Shown: one piece after another, positions 20,291 to 30,282 of the stretch | How the letters are laid out: each line of letters starts with the position of its first letter | How positions within the stretch are numbered: the stretch's first letter is position 1 | Assembly: GCA_958299035.1 (NCBI GenBank) | Contig: CATQJL010000112.1 | Location: forward strand, 20,488,812-20,552,811 | DNA from: Cylicocyclus nassatus | Lineage: Eukaryota; Nematoda; Chromadorea; Rhabditida; Strongylidae | Direction: 5' to 3' | Length of the DNA: 64,000 nt | Made by a program: the position numbers and the translations under genes | Notes under the pieces: generated by a model | Database searches by the model: none | Told to the model about the DNA's origin: nothing | Seen by the model: the letters and a program-made list of their open reading frames with translations, nothing else

Positions 20291-22310
20291 CAGGGCCCGG
20301 CACGAGGTGGGCAAAAGGGGTTTTCGAAAACGAATTCCCCCGTTGACCCATTTTTCTACGAATTCCCATTTGACCCGGAAACTGGCACCATTGCTTGCGC
20401 AGTACTTTGTCCACAGAAAAGTTTGATTGAAGAAAAAACTTCAAAAAACTTTATTTCTATCCAAAAAACAAATAAAGATCCAAAATATTGTGATGGGGAT
20501 TCTACCATAGCGAGGATGAAGTTCAACTGATTGAGGTAGTGTTTGCCGGGGAAGAGCGGACGATTCAACATTTCGGCAAGAATGCAGCCCAGCTAAGTTA
20601 GATACAAAAAGGATTGGTCAATCATGACACTCATAAAAAGGGGAAAGGGGGGCGTATAAGGTGATAACGAGAAACTGTCGCTTACCGAGCACACGTCGAT
20701 GGACTTTGTGTAACCTTTTGAGTTCAGCATGATTTCTGGGGCTCGATACCACCTAAAAAGGTTAATCACATAAGCGAAACCCTAGATACCTCGAAAATGA
20801 GACCGATTTCAAAGCAAGGACTTTAACTAATTTTTCGTATTGAGATTCAAACAGATAATAGAGACTTGATCAAAACTTACCTTGTGGTACTCGATTAGAA
20901 AACCAGCGTGATCTGTCTGCGGGTCTGTGACTCGAGCGAAGCCAAAGTCGCAGATTTGAAAAGACGTAAAACATAAGAACTAGTATGTGAAATCACGCCA
21001 AGAAAATCGAAGCGAGGCCCAACTTCGAACAACTGGCCATGTACCTCCTCAATATTTCCTCTCGATACCGACTCTTCCTCTGTCATCTGAAATACTTAGA
21101 TAATACAATAGCTCGATAAAGCAAAGCAAACGCAGTATGTATGAGAGCTTAGATCGGCGTCGCTGAGATTGTAGGACTCAGCGATACGCCGTTCGATTGG
21201 AGCGCGCTTTCCTCCTTAGGAAAGGGGGCTGCTGAGGGTATTTTTGCCTCTAACAACAAGGAGAGGAGGAGGTTTCAAACCAAATTTTCAGTATATACTA
21301 ATCTTTGAGCGTAGAGTAGATTTATGTAAAAATTTTGAAGAAATTATGTGAATTGAGAGTTTTACCGACATCAGGTGGGAATCAGGTCGGCAAATGCCGA
21401 CCTAATTTCCACCTGAGGTCGGCAATTAGTTAAGCACGCTCTTCATTCACATAAGTTTTTCATAATATTTCATACTTTATTACTCAGTCCTATTGCGCAT
21501 ATACACACCGAATCCCGCACGATTTCGTTACCTCTGCGTTGCAAACGAGCTATTTTTCCATTTCTTTGGTAGCGCAAAATTTTCAGAAAAAAGTTTGCCA
21601 CAACGTTCAGTCACATAATTTTTCAATGAAATTCCTCAATTAAGCCCTGCAAGCCCGTGTGCATGTACTTACCAAGTTTCGTACCATATCGTTAATCTGC
21701 GCGTTCTAAACGAGTCGTTTGAATTCACATCTTCATTTACCAGTTTTGCGAAATTCTCTGAAAAAATGCTAATTACTCGTTCCGTTCACATAAGTTTTTC
21801 ATAATTTTTCATACCATGTTTCCACTAGCCTCTCTCCGTTCGCATACAAAATTTGGTGCCATATCGTTACACATACATTGAGAACTAGTCATGTATGCTG
21901 TTACAAATAGCATCGCTTGAGCGACGTCGTGCGTGCGGCAATTAGCGACGGCGCGGTTTGACGCGCGCGAACTCCAGTGTTCGCTCGTTGAGGCACATAT
22001 AGGCTATACCAACCCGCATCGGTTATGCGACGTCGCGCCTGCGGCGACTGCGACGATGCGATGTGACGCTTGCGAACTCTGCCGCGCGTTAGGGCACGCC
22101 ACATGCGACGGTGCGTCGTCGCAAGGCATGCTGGCGCGGCACCGATGCCGGCTGGTACAGCCTATAACATGTCAAGATAAGTAGCGAGCATGAACTACCA
22201 ATTTTTTTTCCGGGGCTTCGCCCCGGACCCCGCAAAAACGATTTCCCCTTTGCTTTTTGGCCCCAAAACGATTTCCAGCTTGTCATTTGCCGACCTCGTG
22301 CCGGGCCCTG
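20291..22310. mobile_element. hAT-type element carrying MAP-kinase gene fragments
   Basis: The ends are CAGGGCCCGGCACGAGGT and its exact inverse, followed by GGGCAAA versus CGGCAAA. The 8-bp flanks are ATGCTAGA (20283-20290) and ATGCTAAA (22311-22318), differing at one base. CAGGG ends with an 8-bp duplication are diagnostic of the hAT superfamily. No hAT transposase is visible, so it is non-autonomous. The left third holds spliced-gene fragments of an ERK-type kinase on the minus strand. The right half holds three imperfect tandem units of about 165-175 bp (landmark TTCACATAAGTTTTTCATAA near 21446, 21609 and 21785), a hairpin near 21369-21416, and a GC-rich stretch (21900-22170) with its own inverted repeat. 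Confidence 0.8.
20488..21086 (-). pseudogene. ERK-type MAP kinase gene fragment (mpk-1-like)
   Basis: Four exon-like blocks follow each other on the minus strand. Block 1 (21086-21009) ends EEVHGQLFEVGPRF, the MPK-1 sequence just before the kinase domain. Block 2 (20955-20881) reads ICDFGFARVTDPQTDHAGFL then IEY, the DFG motif and activation loop, followed by a GTAAGT donor. Block 3 (20752-20686) follows a TTTTTAG acceptor and reads [20 protein letters not shown], ending at a GTAAGC donor. Block 4 (20592 to about 20488) follows an acceptor and reads [20 protein letters not shown] then [11 protein letters not shown] kinases phosphorylate Ser/Thr targets after activation at Thr and Tyr of TEY. 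Here the whole N-lobe and HRD loop are missing, TEY is IEY, and a 5-nt loss after it shifts the frame. Introns show genomic, not retroposed, origin. Confidence 0.85.
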
Positions 22311-22896
22311 ATGCTAAAGCTGTAGTGCAGAAAACTCGTTCATCCAGCTAAAGGCGGGGCTAACGGTGCGTACGTTACTGACAGATGCCTGCCTAAGCGC
22401 GCGCTATCGTTCATAAAGTGTGCCACCCTCGAATTAGCCGTGCCTGAATATGGGGTCGTATTCGGGCGTGGATAGGGGAGTGGAAAGCTGCATTGGAGCA
22501 TATTTTTTGAAAGGAAATCGTATTAAACTTGAACAAGGTAAAAAACAAAAGCGCTAGATTGATAATGTTGTTATCGCAAAGATTGAACAAAGTTGTGGGC
22601 AGCATACCTAATAACTACTACCGCTGTTGTAGTTAATTCTAAAAACATTTATTCATTACCGTACACCCACCCTAGGCAAGAAAGCCCCACCTTGTTAAAT
22701 GGGCGTGTTTTTCGTAGTCAAATGCAAATTACAATTAGAGGCTTTAGAAACTACCTAGCACAATTTTCAGTGCTTTTCAGCATCTGAAGCTGCCTCATCT
22801 CCAAACACATTTGAGTAAGTTTTGACGGAAAAAGTCAGCCTTTTTATGCTTGTAATAAAGCAGAGCAATAACCTTTACCTAAGTATGCTAGAAAAA
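22311..22896. other. Intergenic, nothing recognised
   Basis: No gene supported; short open frames only. Confidence 0.4.
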
Positions 22897-25560
22897 ATAC
22901 TTACTTAGATACTTAGATGGCCCGGCTTCACGTGACGTGCGGGCCCCAGCTCAGAAGTTTCCATTTCTCCCTGTCCCTCGCTTCAGACATCCACGATCTT
23001 CTTGGCTGACGTCGGTGACTGCGTCCACGAGTTCCAGGTGCAAAAATCGTATCCAGCTAACTTCTCAGCTGGTTTATCCGCTCTACGAACACGTCTGCCC
23101 ATCTCGTTGGAGGTCTTCCTCGGGAACGTTTTGCTTCGCGAAGAATCCACTCCGATGTTCTTAGTGCCCATCTCGTCTGTTCTTCTCAAATGTGAACGGC
23201 CCACCGATGCTTCGCTTTCGCAACGTAATCCGTTATGAAGACGGAAACATTCTCCTCATATCCGTACTGCGAAGTCCGACAAGATGTTGTTTGTGTCGGG
23301 TCATCTTCAGAAGGTTACGCTTTGACGCTCTGTGGATGGTCCTTGAAGCTTTCGAAGTGGCTACGGTGTCAGCCCAAGTCTCAGCTGCGTAACAGAGCGC
23401 CGAGAGAACGGTTGAGTCGAACAGGTGGGCACGAAGCTCCGAGTCCGTCAGTTGGTCGGTGGCTTCCTTTAGAGGCTCGAGGGTGGCTAAACTGCTCTTC
23501 TTCTCCTGTTAAGTTCTCTTCTCAAGTCGTTCTCCATGTTTATCAAACGCGATAACGAAATGTCCGAGATACACGTAAGAAAACGTCTCCATAATAGGGG
23601 TGCCTTCCAATTCCATTTCTGCATCTTCGCAAAGGGCGTTCCTCATAAACTGAGTCTTCTTCCGATTTATTCGCAGTCCGATCTTCTTCCCTACTTCGTT
23701 CAGTTCCTTCAGCATCGTCTCTGCTTCGGTGATACTGCTCGAGAAGAGAACGATGTCATTCGCAAAATGAATGTTCGACAGGAATCTCCCTTCAACTCAT
23801 ATGCCTCTCTCGTTTCAGTCCAGTGACTTCATCACCCAATGCAAGGCCGTGGTGAACAGCTTCGGCGAAATTGTGTCGCCTTGTCAAACACCCTTTCCAA
23901 ATGGAATGGTCAGAGGGCGATGGAATAGCTGCATCGTTGTTGTACAGTCCTTGTAGCAGTCGCTAGTATCCTCATCCTCACGTAAGCTGGGTCCACTCCT
24001 TGATCAGCTCTGACAGGATGGCGTTGGTTTCGACGCTGTCAAGGCTTTCTCGTAGTGGACGAAGGTCAGGACGTGAGGCAGTCGGTGGCAGACTTCTATA
24101 ACGCTCGAAACCGTCTGGATGTGGTCCATGCAGCTGAACCCTTTTTGGGCTTCATCCAGTGTCCTAGATATGCGAACGAGGATAATCTTCGTGAAAAGCT
24201 TGCACAGCACACTCAGCAGGCATATTGGACGGTAGTTCCGAAGATCTTCCCGTTCGCCCTTCTTGAAAAGAAGGACGGTTTTTAATTTTCTCCACTGGTC
24301 GGGAATCCTTTCCTTCTGACGAGAATCTCGTGTAGATGTTGTCCTCCGGCTCGCAGAAATTCGACGGAATGATGGTTTGTTTCTGGAACCGTGGACGTCT
24401 TCATGGTCTAAATCGCCGTGCGCACTTCAGCAAGTAGAATCTGTGGTGGTACTTCTCCAGTGGGAACAACGGACATCGGCACGGGTGTTGATGAGCGGAA
24501 GAGGTTGGTGTGAGAGTTCTTCGCGATAGATTCCATCTTGTATTGGGAAGAAGTCGGAGTTCCTTCTTCGTTCAATAGCGCAGTCAGCGGTACGTGATAT
24601 TCACAGAGGTCCCTTCGGCACTTCTTGAGACTTCGCTTTCCTTCGGCTGCTTCCAGTATCTTGGCTTGCCTGTACTTCCTGAGATCCTCCTGCAAAGCTG
24701 TTCTGCAACTGGTGTTGACTATCGGTCGCTCGAGATGGGTTGCATTCGGATCCTGTTTCAGAAATCTTTTTCTTTCGCATTTCCTTGGTGGTCTTCGAAG
24801 TGCGTGCCAAGTTCTTCTCAGAAGTCACTGAGGCGCACTATCCGCAGGCTCGCAATCTTTTCAGAAGCCGGTCGTAGTCGTACGCTGGGTCCTCCTCAAT
24901 GGACCGTCACAACTTGATATGAGCTTCTCCAGCCTGTTACCGTCATAAACACCTTCTTCTTGCGGAATTGTGGCAGACCTTCATTTCCAGCCTTCGACTG
25001 AATCGTACTCTTGCTCGAAGGAAGCGGTGATCGGAGCCACTGCAGAATGGAACTACTAAGACATCGAGCAAGCTCCACCTTCGGTCAATGAAAATGTGGT
25101 CGATCAGGGTAAGTCGTTCCATTGGGCGATTCCCATGTCCACCGGCGATGTTCTTTCGTCATGAAGATGGAATTTCCATGGAAAAGTCGTGCGGCGGAAA
25201 GAAGCCCAACAAGACGGTTGCCGTTTTCGTTACGATAGACGGGTGGACAACAAAGCCGACCCCTCCCACATTTCGTGATGGAACCTTTTCACCACGAATG
25301 ATGATGGTCCCATCACTCATCTGCCGCACGTCCTTCTTCCTGAACTTCGTTTCCTGCAGAGCAATGATGTGGTACTTGATGTGCTCTGCAGCGTCGAGAA
25401 GAGCGTGAAGGTCGGCGTTTGTGGAGACTGTCCTGGCGTTGTAGGTGCAGAGCATGAAGCAGTCTCAATGGCGTGTCGTCCGGGACGTGTCGTTTTTGTC
25501 CGATCCAAAAGTCGCCCTAAGAACCCTGACATCGTTCTTGCTATCACCCGGCGCCGTAGG
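22897..25560 (-). pseudogene. RTE-type LINE, decayed
   Basis: Read on the minus strand, pieces follow the order of an RTE retrotransposon. The endonuclease starts near 25455 ([42 protein letters not shown]). A charged linker lies at 25080-24400 (LRKYRQAKILEAAEGKRSLK). RT pieces lie at 24290-23509: DEAQKGFSCMDHIQTVSSVI, then HFANDIVLFSSSITEAETML, then GLRINRKKTQFMRN. The C-terminal part is at 23204-22983 (HLRRTDEMGTKN, RRVRRADKPAEKLAG). The RT active-site box reads FAND instead of FADD (plus 23754-23765). Many frameshifts separate the parts. The 3' end runs into ATCTAAGT-type short repeats near 22897-22920, as RTE elements often do. Confidence 0.88.
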
Positions 25561-25847
25561 CGGGATCCGATGTACAGGATTTTTCTATATCTTCTTGCTG
25601 TCTGAGTAATAAGGTTTGTTCTTCTACAAGAGCAGACTTATTAGGCTAACTCTTGATTTCCACGGGGCGATCCCTGTCCCCCGGGCTTGAAGCGGGGAGA
25701 ACCGCCTAGCGACCATAAAATCAGACGGCGGTGGATCTGGCCTGGCCGGCTTTTAGCTAGACATCCGACCGAAACCGGTAACATCGAACTCCTTCACAGC
25801 TTGGGAGGCCCTGCCAAAGTATACACACAGCTGTGCATCGCAGCCAG

Positions 25848-26220
25848 ACAGTCGAAGGGATACCTCCGGCAGGTAAATGGGCGGTTCTGCCACTTGGCGC
25901 TCTGGAGCGCTCCGGTGCCCTGCCATTTCACCCATTTCGGTGCTCCGGCGCTCTCCCAAACCTGGCGCACCTCCGGAGTAGAGATTTGCGCCCGATCCCG
26001 GAGAGGGGTCCCATTCGTTCACCGTGTTGTCACCGTGACGTCACAAGCAGGCAAATGGGACCCCTCTCCGGGACGTGCAAATCTTTGCTCCAGAGGTGCG
26101 CCAGATTTGAGAAAGCTCCGGAGCACCAAAATGGGTGAATTGGCAGGGCTCCGGAGCGCTCCAGAGCGCGAAGTGGCAGACCCACACTATTTGCCCGCCG
26201 GAGGTATCCCTTTGACTGTT
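25848..26220. repeat. Foldback element, about 373 bp
   Basis: The left arm (GACAGTCGAAGGGATACCTC near 25848) and the right arm (GAGGTATCCCTTTGACTGTT ending 26220) match inverted over about 175 bp, including the CCGGAGAGGGGTCCCATT block on each side of a short centre with TCACCGTGACGTCAC. A 178-codon open frame spans both arms and is an artefact of the palindrome. Confidence 0.75.
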
Positions 26221-26642
26221 TAAGAGTTCGACACCCAGTGTCACCCCCTTGCCACGTTGAGGCGACCGAGTATTGTGGGGGGCTAGAAGAAATATTTCAT
26301 ATTATGTAAAAATAGTGAATTCAAAATTCCCGAAACTTTGACCATCACGGTTTTCAGAGTGTTTTTGTTATGGACTAACACAAATCGAAAACAAGCCGAG
26401 ATGGGAAAGCTTTCTTAGAGATAAAGTTAAGGGGGTTGGCACTATTCCTCAAAGGTTAGGCTGCCTGAACTTTTGGAGCTTCGTGGCTGATCCACTTTAC
26501 CTACGTTGAAAGTCCGCAAACTGCTCCAGTTCTGCTATGAGCAGCAAGCTTGAAACCTGTTATTGCCAAAACGGTAATTCGGTCCCAAATCCTCCTTTCC
26601 TGGAAAGTTGTTGCCCTCGTCTATTATACTGTTTTTTATTAA
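26221..26642. other. Intergenic, nothing recognised
   Basis: No gene or repeat end supported before the peptide-gene array begins. Confidence 0.4.
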
Positions 26643-26761
26643 AATGGCAAAATACCCTTCGATGCAAGAGATATGGTTTGTCGATTCGATAATGCATCAC
26701 AAGACCTTAACAGCTTGTAAAAGATTTTACAATTTCATCATTATCGACTAGAATGGTTGCG

Positions 26762-26849
26762 TATATAAATGTGTCACACCTCAACACGCTGCCACTTTCC
26801 TTCTTTGTCTTTTCTAATTTTCTATGCAATTCTGATTATTTGATTTCAG
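26762..26849 (+). promoter_or_regulatory. TATA box and splice acceptor of peptide gene A
   Basis: TATATAA at 26762-26768 sits in a block conserved in all three units (ATCGACTAGAATGGTT..GCGTATATAA). A T-rich stretch ends in TTTCAG at 26849, 28 nt before the ATG. With no upstream coding exon, this acceptor is most simply read as a spliced-leader trans-splice site. Confidence 0.65.
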
Positions 26850-26877
26850 ACAACCAATTGCATTGCTTTGAGAGACG

Positions 26878-27068
26878 ATGCTTGCCTGGAAATTTCTTCT
26901 TGTGGTAATTTCTTTTTGTGGCATCTCACGATCATGCAACTATGGAGTAATACGCAACAGTTTTAGGCTGTAATAATTGCCGTAACCAGTGCCTTCAACC
27001 TCCAGAACATGTTCCCAAATATTCCTTTTTCGAAACTTCCGCCAAGCGTTCGTTTCCTCCCCGTGTAA
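26878..27068 (+). CDS. Small secreted peptide, gene A of tandem family
   Basis: Two exons, 26878-26904 and 26967-27068, joined across a 62-nt GT..AG intron (26905-26966), give 42 residues. The first 18, MLAWKFLLVAVIIAVTSA, form a textbook signal peptide with an AxA-type end (TSA). The mature part of 24 residues starts FNLQNMFPNIPFSKLPP; it is rich in Phe, Pro and Asn and lacks Cys. The intron falls in phase 0 inside the signal peptide at the same place in genes A, B and C. AATAAA lies at 27113-27118, 45 nt after the stop. The product should be secreted; I do not recognise the family, and a toxin, antimicrobial or signalling role would be guesswork. It is too short for ordinary gene finders. 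Confidence 0.72.
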
Positions 27069-27407
27069 CAATCTCGTTACCATCAAATGCTTTAATGAGC
27101 TCGATCATTGCTAATAAACGGTCAATGCTACTGTTCTCTAATATGAAGAAAGGTTAGATTACGGTACAAATACGCAGAACATTTAGCAGGCCGGATCTAC
27201 AACTAGTACAACAACTGCATACTGAGGCAAGACTAAACAGTCAAACATGAAATTGAGCAGATCTCAATGGTACTCTTGACGATGCTGTTTAAATTTTGGA
27301 TACACTAACCTGCTTCTAAATACTTTCGTCATCAAGTCGGATTGGAAAGAGAATGTTCAAATCGTTGCAACCAGCTTTGGTACTACAGCCGCCATCAAGA
27401 TACTTAC

Positions 27408-27763
27408 AAAGAATGCGTGTTTAGTCGAAGTGGCCTTTATAGATGGGATGTATGCCATATTAAAGGGCATAAATTGCTGATTCCAAATCTGCTTTTATTA
27501 TCTGCAGAGCGTTATGGACGAGGAGTTATAAGCGCTTATTGGGGCAAAAAAATTGACTGTGCAAGTGGGACAAAAATAGCCGTAACACTTTTTCTAGCTC
27601 TTTAATGGAGCAATGATTGATCATGATTGCATTATTTGAGGGCTAATGAGGTTTTAGAAACTTATTTTATCCAAAATCACGTTCAATTTTTGGATGCCCT
27701 TCATTATGGTATACATTTCATTTAGAAAGGTCACTTCGACTAAATACCCATTTCTTGTTAGAT
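27408..27763. other. Extra segment in unit A absent from unit B
   Basis: Units A and B match up to GAGATAC (27406 / 30628) and again from TTAGATTAAGCAAAG (27759 / 30628). The extra 350 bp has no clear inverted ends. It is either an insertion in A or a deletion in B and C. Confidence 0.55.
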
Positions 27764-28999
27764 TAAGCAAAGGACGCATGCCAATGATGAAAAAAGTGAT
27801 TCATGAATTCGTTAGTCAGCAATCTAACACTTAGCCAGACCTTTGATTGTAAGTATATTTCGCATGCGAGATCGAATACATGAGTAATTGAGTTGCATGA
27901 AATGGTTCAAGGTAATCATCAGTGAGTAAGATCAGTTGGAGTTTGCTCACGCCATGTTCCACATATTTTGGCATGAGAGTGGATGAGAGCCTTCTGTTAT
28001 CTAATACAAATCACTTTCATTTCGTCTAGTGAGTCAGATTTACCAGTGATTTCAGAACAAGAATGTCCATTGAAATTCAGGAAAATTTGTGCAGCGTTTT
28101 GTGCTGCGTTTTTTATAATTTTCATTCATATTGCCTTTGTATAATCGTCACTACCAGGAACTATTACATAAAATGCATTACTGACAAGAAGTGATGAAAG
28201 TGGCTAAAATTTTTATGTTGTTTTACTGTGCATATCTTTTAAGTATATTCTAAAGCTGAGCAAATCATAATACAAACTTTAGCACCGCTCAGAACAAAAC
28301 TTTAAAGTTATTAAAACATGGAGGTTCAATGAAGGTCGAACAGATATTTATGAAGTTGCTCAAGAACCTTTACATCTACTTTCCCTAAAGATGAGGCTTT
28401 GTTCAACAAATTTTAAATTGTGATTAAGTAAATTACCGATTTTTGTGATACCAGGTGACTTCCCAAATCTTCAAAATGTCACAGAAAGCTAAAATTTTTT
28501 GTGTGCGTATAGATTCACTGTGATTTATCGCTTCAATATCGTCACTTAGTTATCAAAAAGTTTGAAATCATGAAAGTGAAACAGCTCCATGTTGGAAATG
28601 TTTGTCTCATTTGTAAAGTATAGCAAAGCATGAGTATCACAACTCAGCGTGTTTGTAAAGCTGAGTGCAGTTACCTACTTATCTGTTACCACTTGAAAGC
28701 CACCAGCGATAAAATTTACTATCATAAATGAAATTCATTGCGACGGTGAATCTCTGACGGATTGTAAGATATGAAAGTACGGCAATCAGCAAACCTGAAT
28801 TCTTAAACTTTACCCTCTATTCACATGTCAGTGAGATAATTTACTACACTCAGAGCACTTAGATTTTTATGATCAGTTACTCAAGACTGCATAAAAACAG
28901 CGGAAAGAGATCAAAGATTGAAACTGGCACCGTGCTGAGTTGTGACAACGGCTCAATAAGCGAGACACCATAGAAATTAATTATGTTTGAGGCAGTGGA

Positions 29000-29350
29000 T
29001 TGGCAAACTTAACAACCCAGGATTTTAACATAGCAGATTGCTTATCACTCAATTATAAAAACAGTGCAATCCCGGTCGCGGAGCATGCCTTCCCTGCCGA
29101 GAAAATTGCTCGTGAACTTACACGGGCAAGCAAATGTTACACGCGCTCGGACGAGTTGATGACGCTTTTCTCACCATTAGAGGTTGCCAACCGCAGTGGT
29201 ATAAACATTGGGTGCAACGACTCGGCGGCGTCTTCAGCCTTGCTCCACTCGTCCAGTTCCAAAGCGAAGGGCATTCAAAAAGCTCGTTTTCGCCATTTTC
29301 AAGCTCTCTAAAGTGGATTTTCGGGACAGCGCATTGGATAACCCCAGGTA
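29000..29350 (+). other. Exon-like segment of unknown origin in unit A
   Basis: An open frame (29000-29311) of coding-like composition runs here, and a good splice donor CCCAG|GTAAGC follows at 29345-29351. The piece is absent from unit B, so it came in by insertion. I recognise no domain. It may be an exon fragment carried by a mobile element, or chance. Confidence 0.25.
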
Positions 29351-30006
29351 AGCAAGAATTTGACTAGGTTAAGATCTGCCGAGCAACTGCCTTCACAGTT
29401 AACTAAGATTCCGCTGTTCGAACTGACAGTGAGATATTCATTACGCCTTCTCATTTTCACTTAGGAGCAAACAACACGTTTATTTCGCCGTCTCAGTGAA
29501 ATTTTTCCCAAAAATCAATTCTTCTATGATCTTATAGCTTAGATTTTCGAATAATGAAATACGTGTCTATTCATATTCAGAAACACATGGTCTAAAAAGA
29601 GGAAATGCATTGCAGAAGCAACCTTCATCGCAAACCTCACTGATTGATAAATCAACTTCTTTCTCATCAGGAACCTCCTGCATAATGCGAGATTCCTGAT
29701 GAGAATTACAGTATCAGCATAGCCCACTTAGTCGCTTTGCTTTAGCATAGCCCACTTAGTCACCTTACTTTGCGCTAATGGACATAGGATACATTGTCAT
29801 TGGAGAGATTGCATTCTGAAAACATAGAGTTCAGACTTGAAGCAAAGCCACTAAATGGCAAAATGGCAAAATACATTTTGATGCTCTCAAGTGTAAGAGT
29901 GGAAAGACGTAATGATTATCTCAATTCGAAATTCAGTGCATTACTGCAAGATCACAACAGCTTGTGAGAGATTTGATTTTATCATTATCGACTAAAATGG
30001 TTTGCG

Positions 30007-30082
30007 TATATAACTGTGTCACAGCTCAGCAAGCTGCACTTTTCTTTTCTGATTCTATGCAATTCTGATTATTTGGTTTCAG
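30007..30082 (+). promoter_or_regulatory. TATA box and splice acceptor of peptide gene B
   Basis: TATATAA at 30007-30013 and a TTTCAG acceptor ending at 30082, in the same arrangement as gene A. Confidence 0.65.
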
Positions 30083-30105
30083 ACAACCAACTGCTTTGAG
30101 AGACA

Positions 30106-30282
30106 ATGCTTGCCTGCAAATTCCTTGTTGTGGTAAATTACCTCACTGTCATGCAACTATGTAGTAAGACGCCACATTTTCAGGCTGTAATAATTGCCGT
30201 AACCAATGCTTTCAACCTCCAGAACATGTTCCCAAATATTCCATTTTCGAAACTTCCGCCAAACTTCCCCATCCCCGCGTAA
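30106..30282 (+). CDS. Small secreted peptide, gene B of tandem family
   Basis: Exons 30106-30132 and 30184-30282 flank a 51-nt intron (30133-30183). The product has 41 residues: signal peptide MLACKFLVVAVIIAVTNA, then a mature part that starts like gene A (FNLQNMFPNIPFSKLPP) but ends NFPIPA. Over the mature part only the last residues differ from gene A, so these two are recent duplicates. AATAAA lies at 30328-30333. A Trp-to-Cys change in the signal peptide places a Cys at position 4, which would be removed with the signal. Function unknown; secretion is inferred from the signal peptide. Confidence 0.72.
   Translation: MLACKFLVVVNYLTVMQLCSKTPHFQAVIIAVTNAFNLQNMFPNIPFSKLPPNFPIPA

Larger units (their letters stand above)
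26643..29858 (+). repeat. Peptide-gene array, unit A
   Basis: First of three related units of about 3.2 kb. It starts at the GGCAAAATAC block and ends before the next such block at 29866. It shares with unit B the promoter, gene, the block GTCATCAAGTCGGAWTGGAA (about 27330 and 30550), the region 28240-28900 versus 31840-32560, and the tail CGCTAATGGACATAGGA. Unit A has about 350 bp (27408-27763) and about 400 bp (28995-29400) that unit B lacks. Confidence 0.8.

Noticed and set aside
25687..26223. 178-codon open frame on the plus strand
   Set aside because: It runs through both arms of a palindrome, and a matching frame exists on the other strand; there are no motifs or splice signals.
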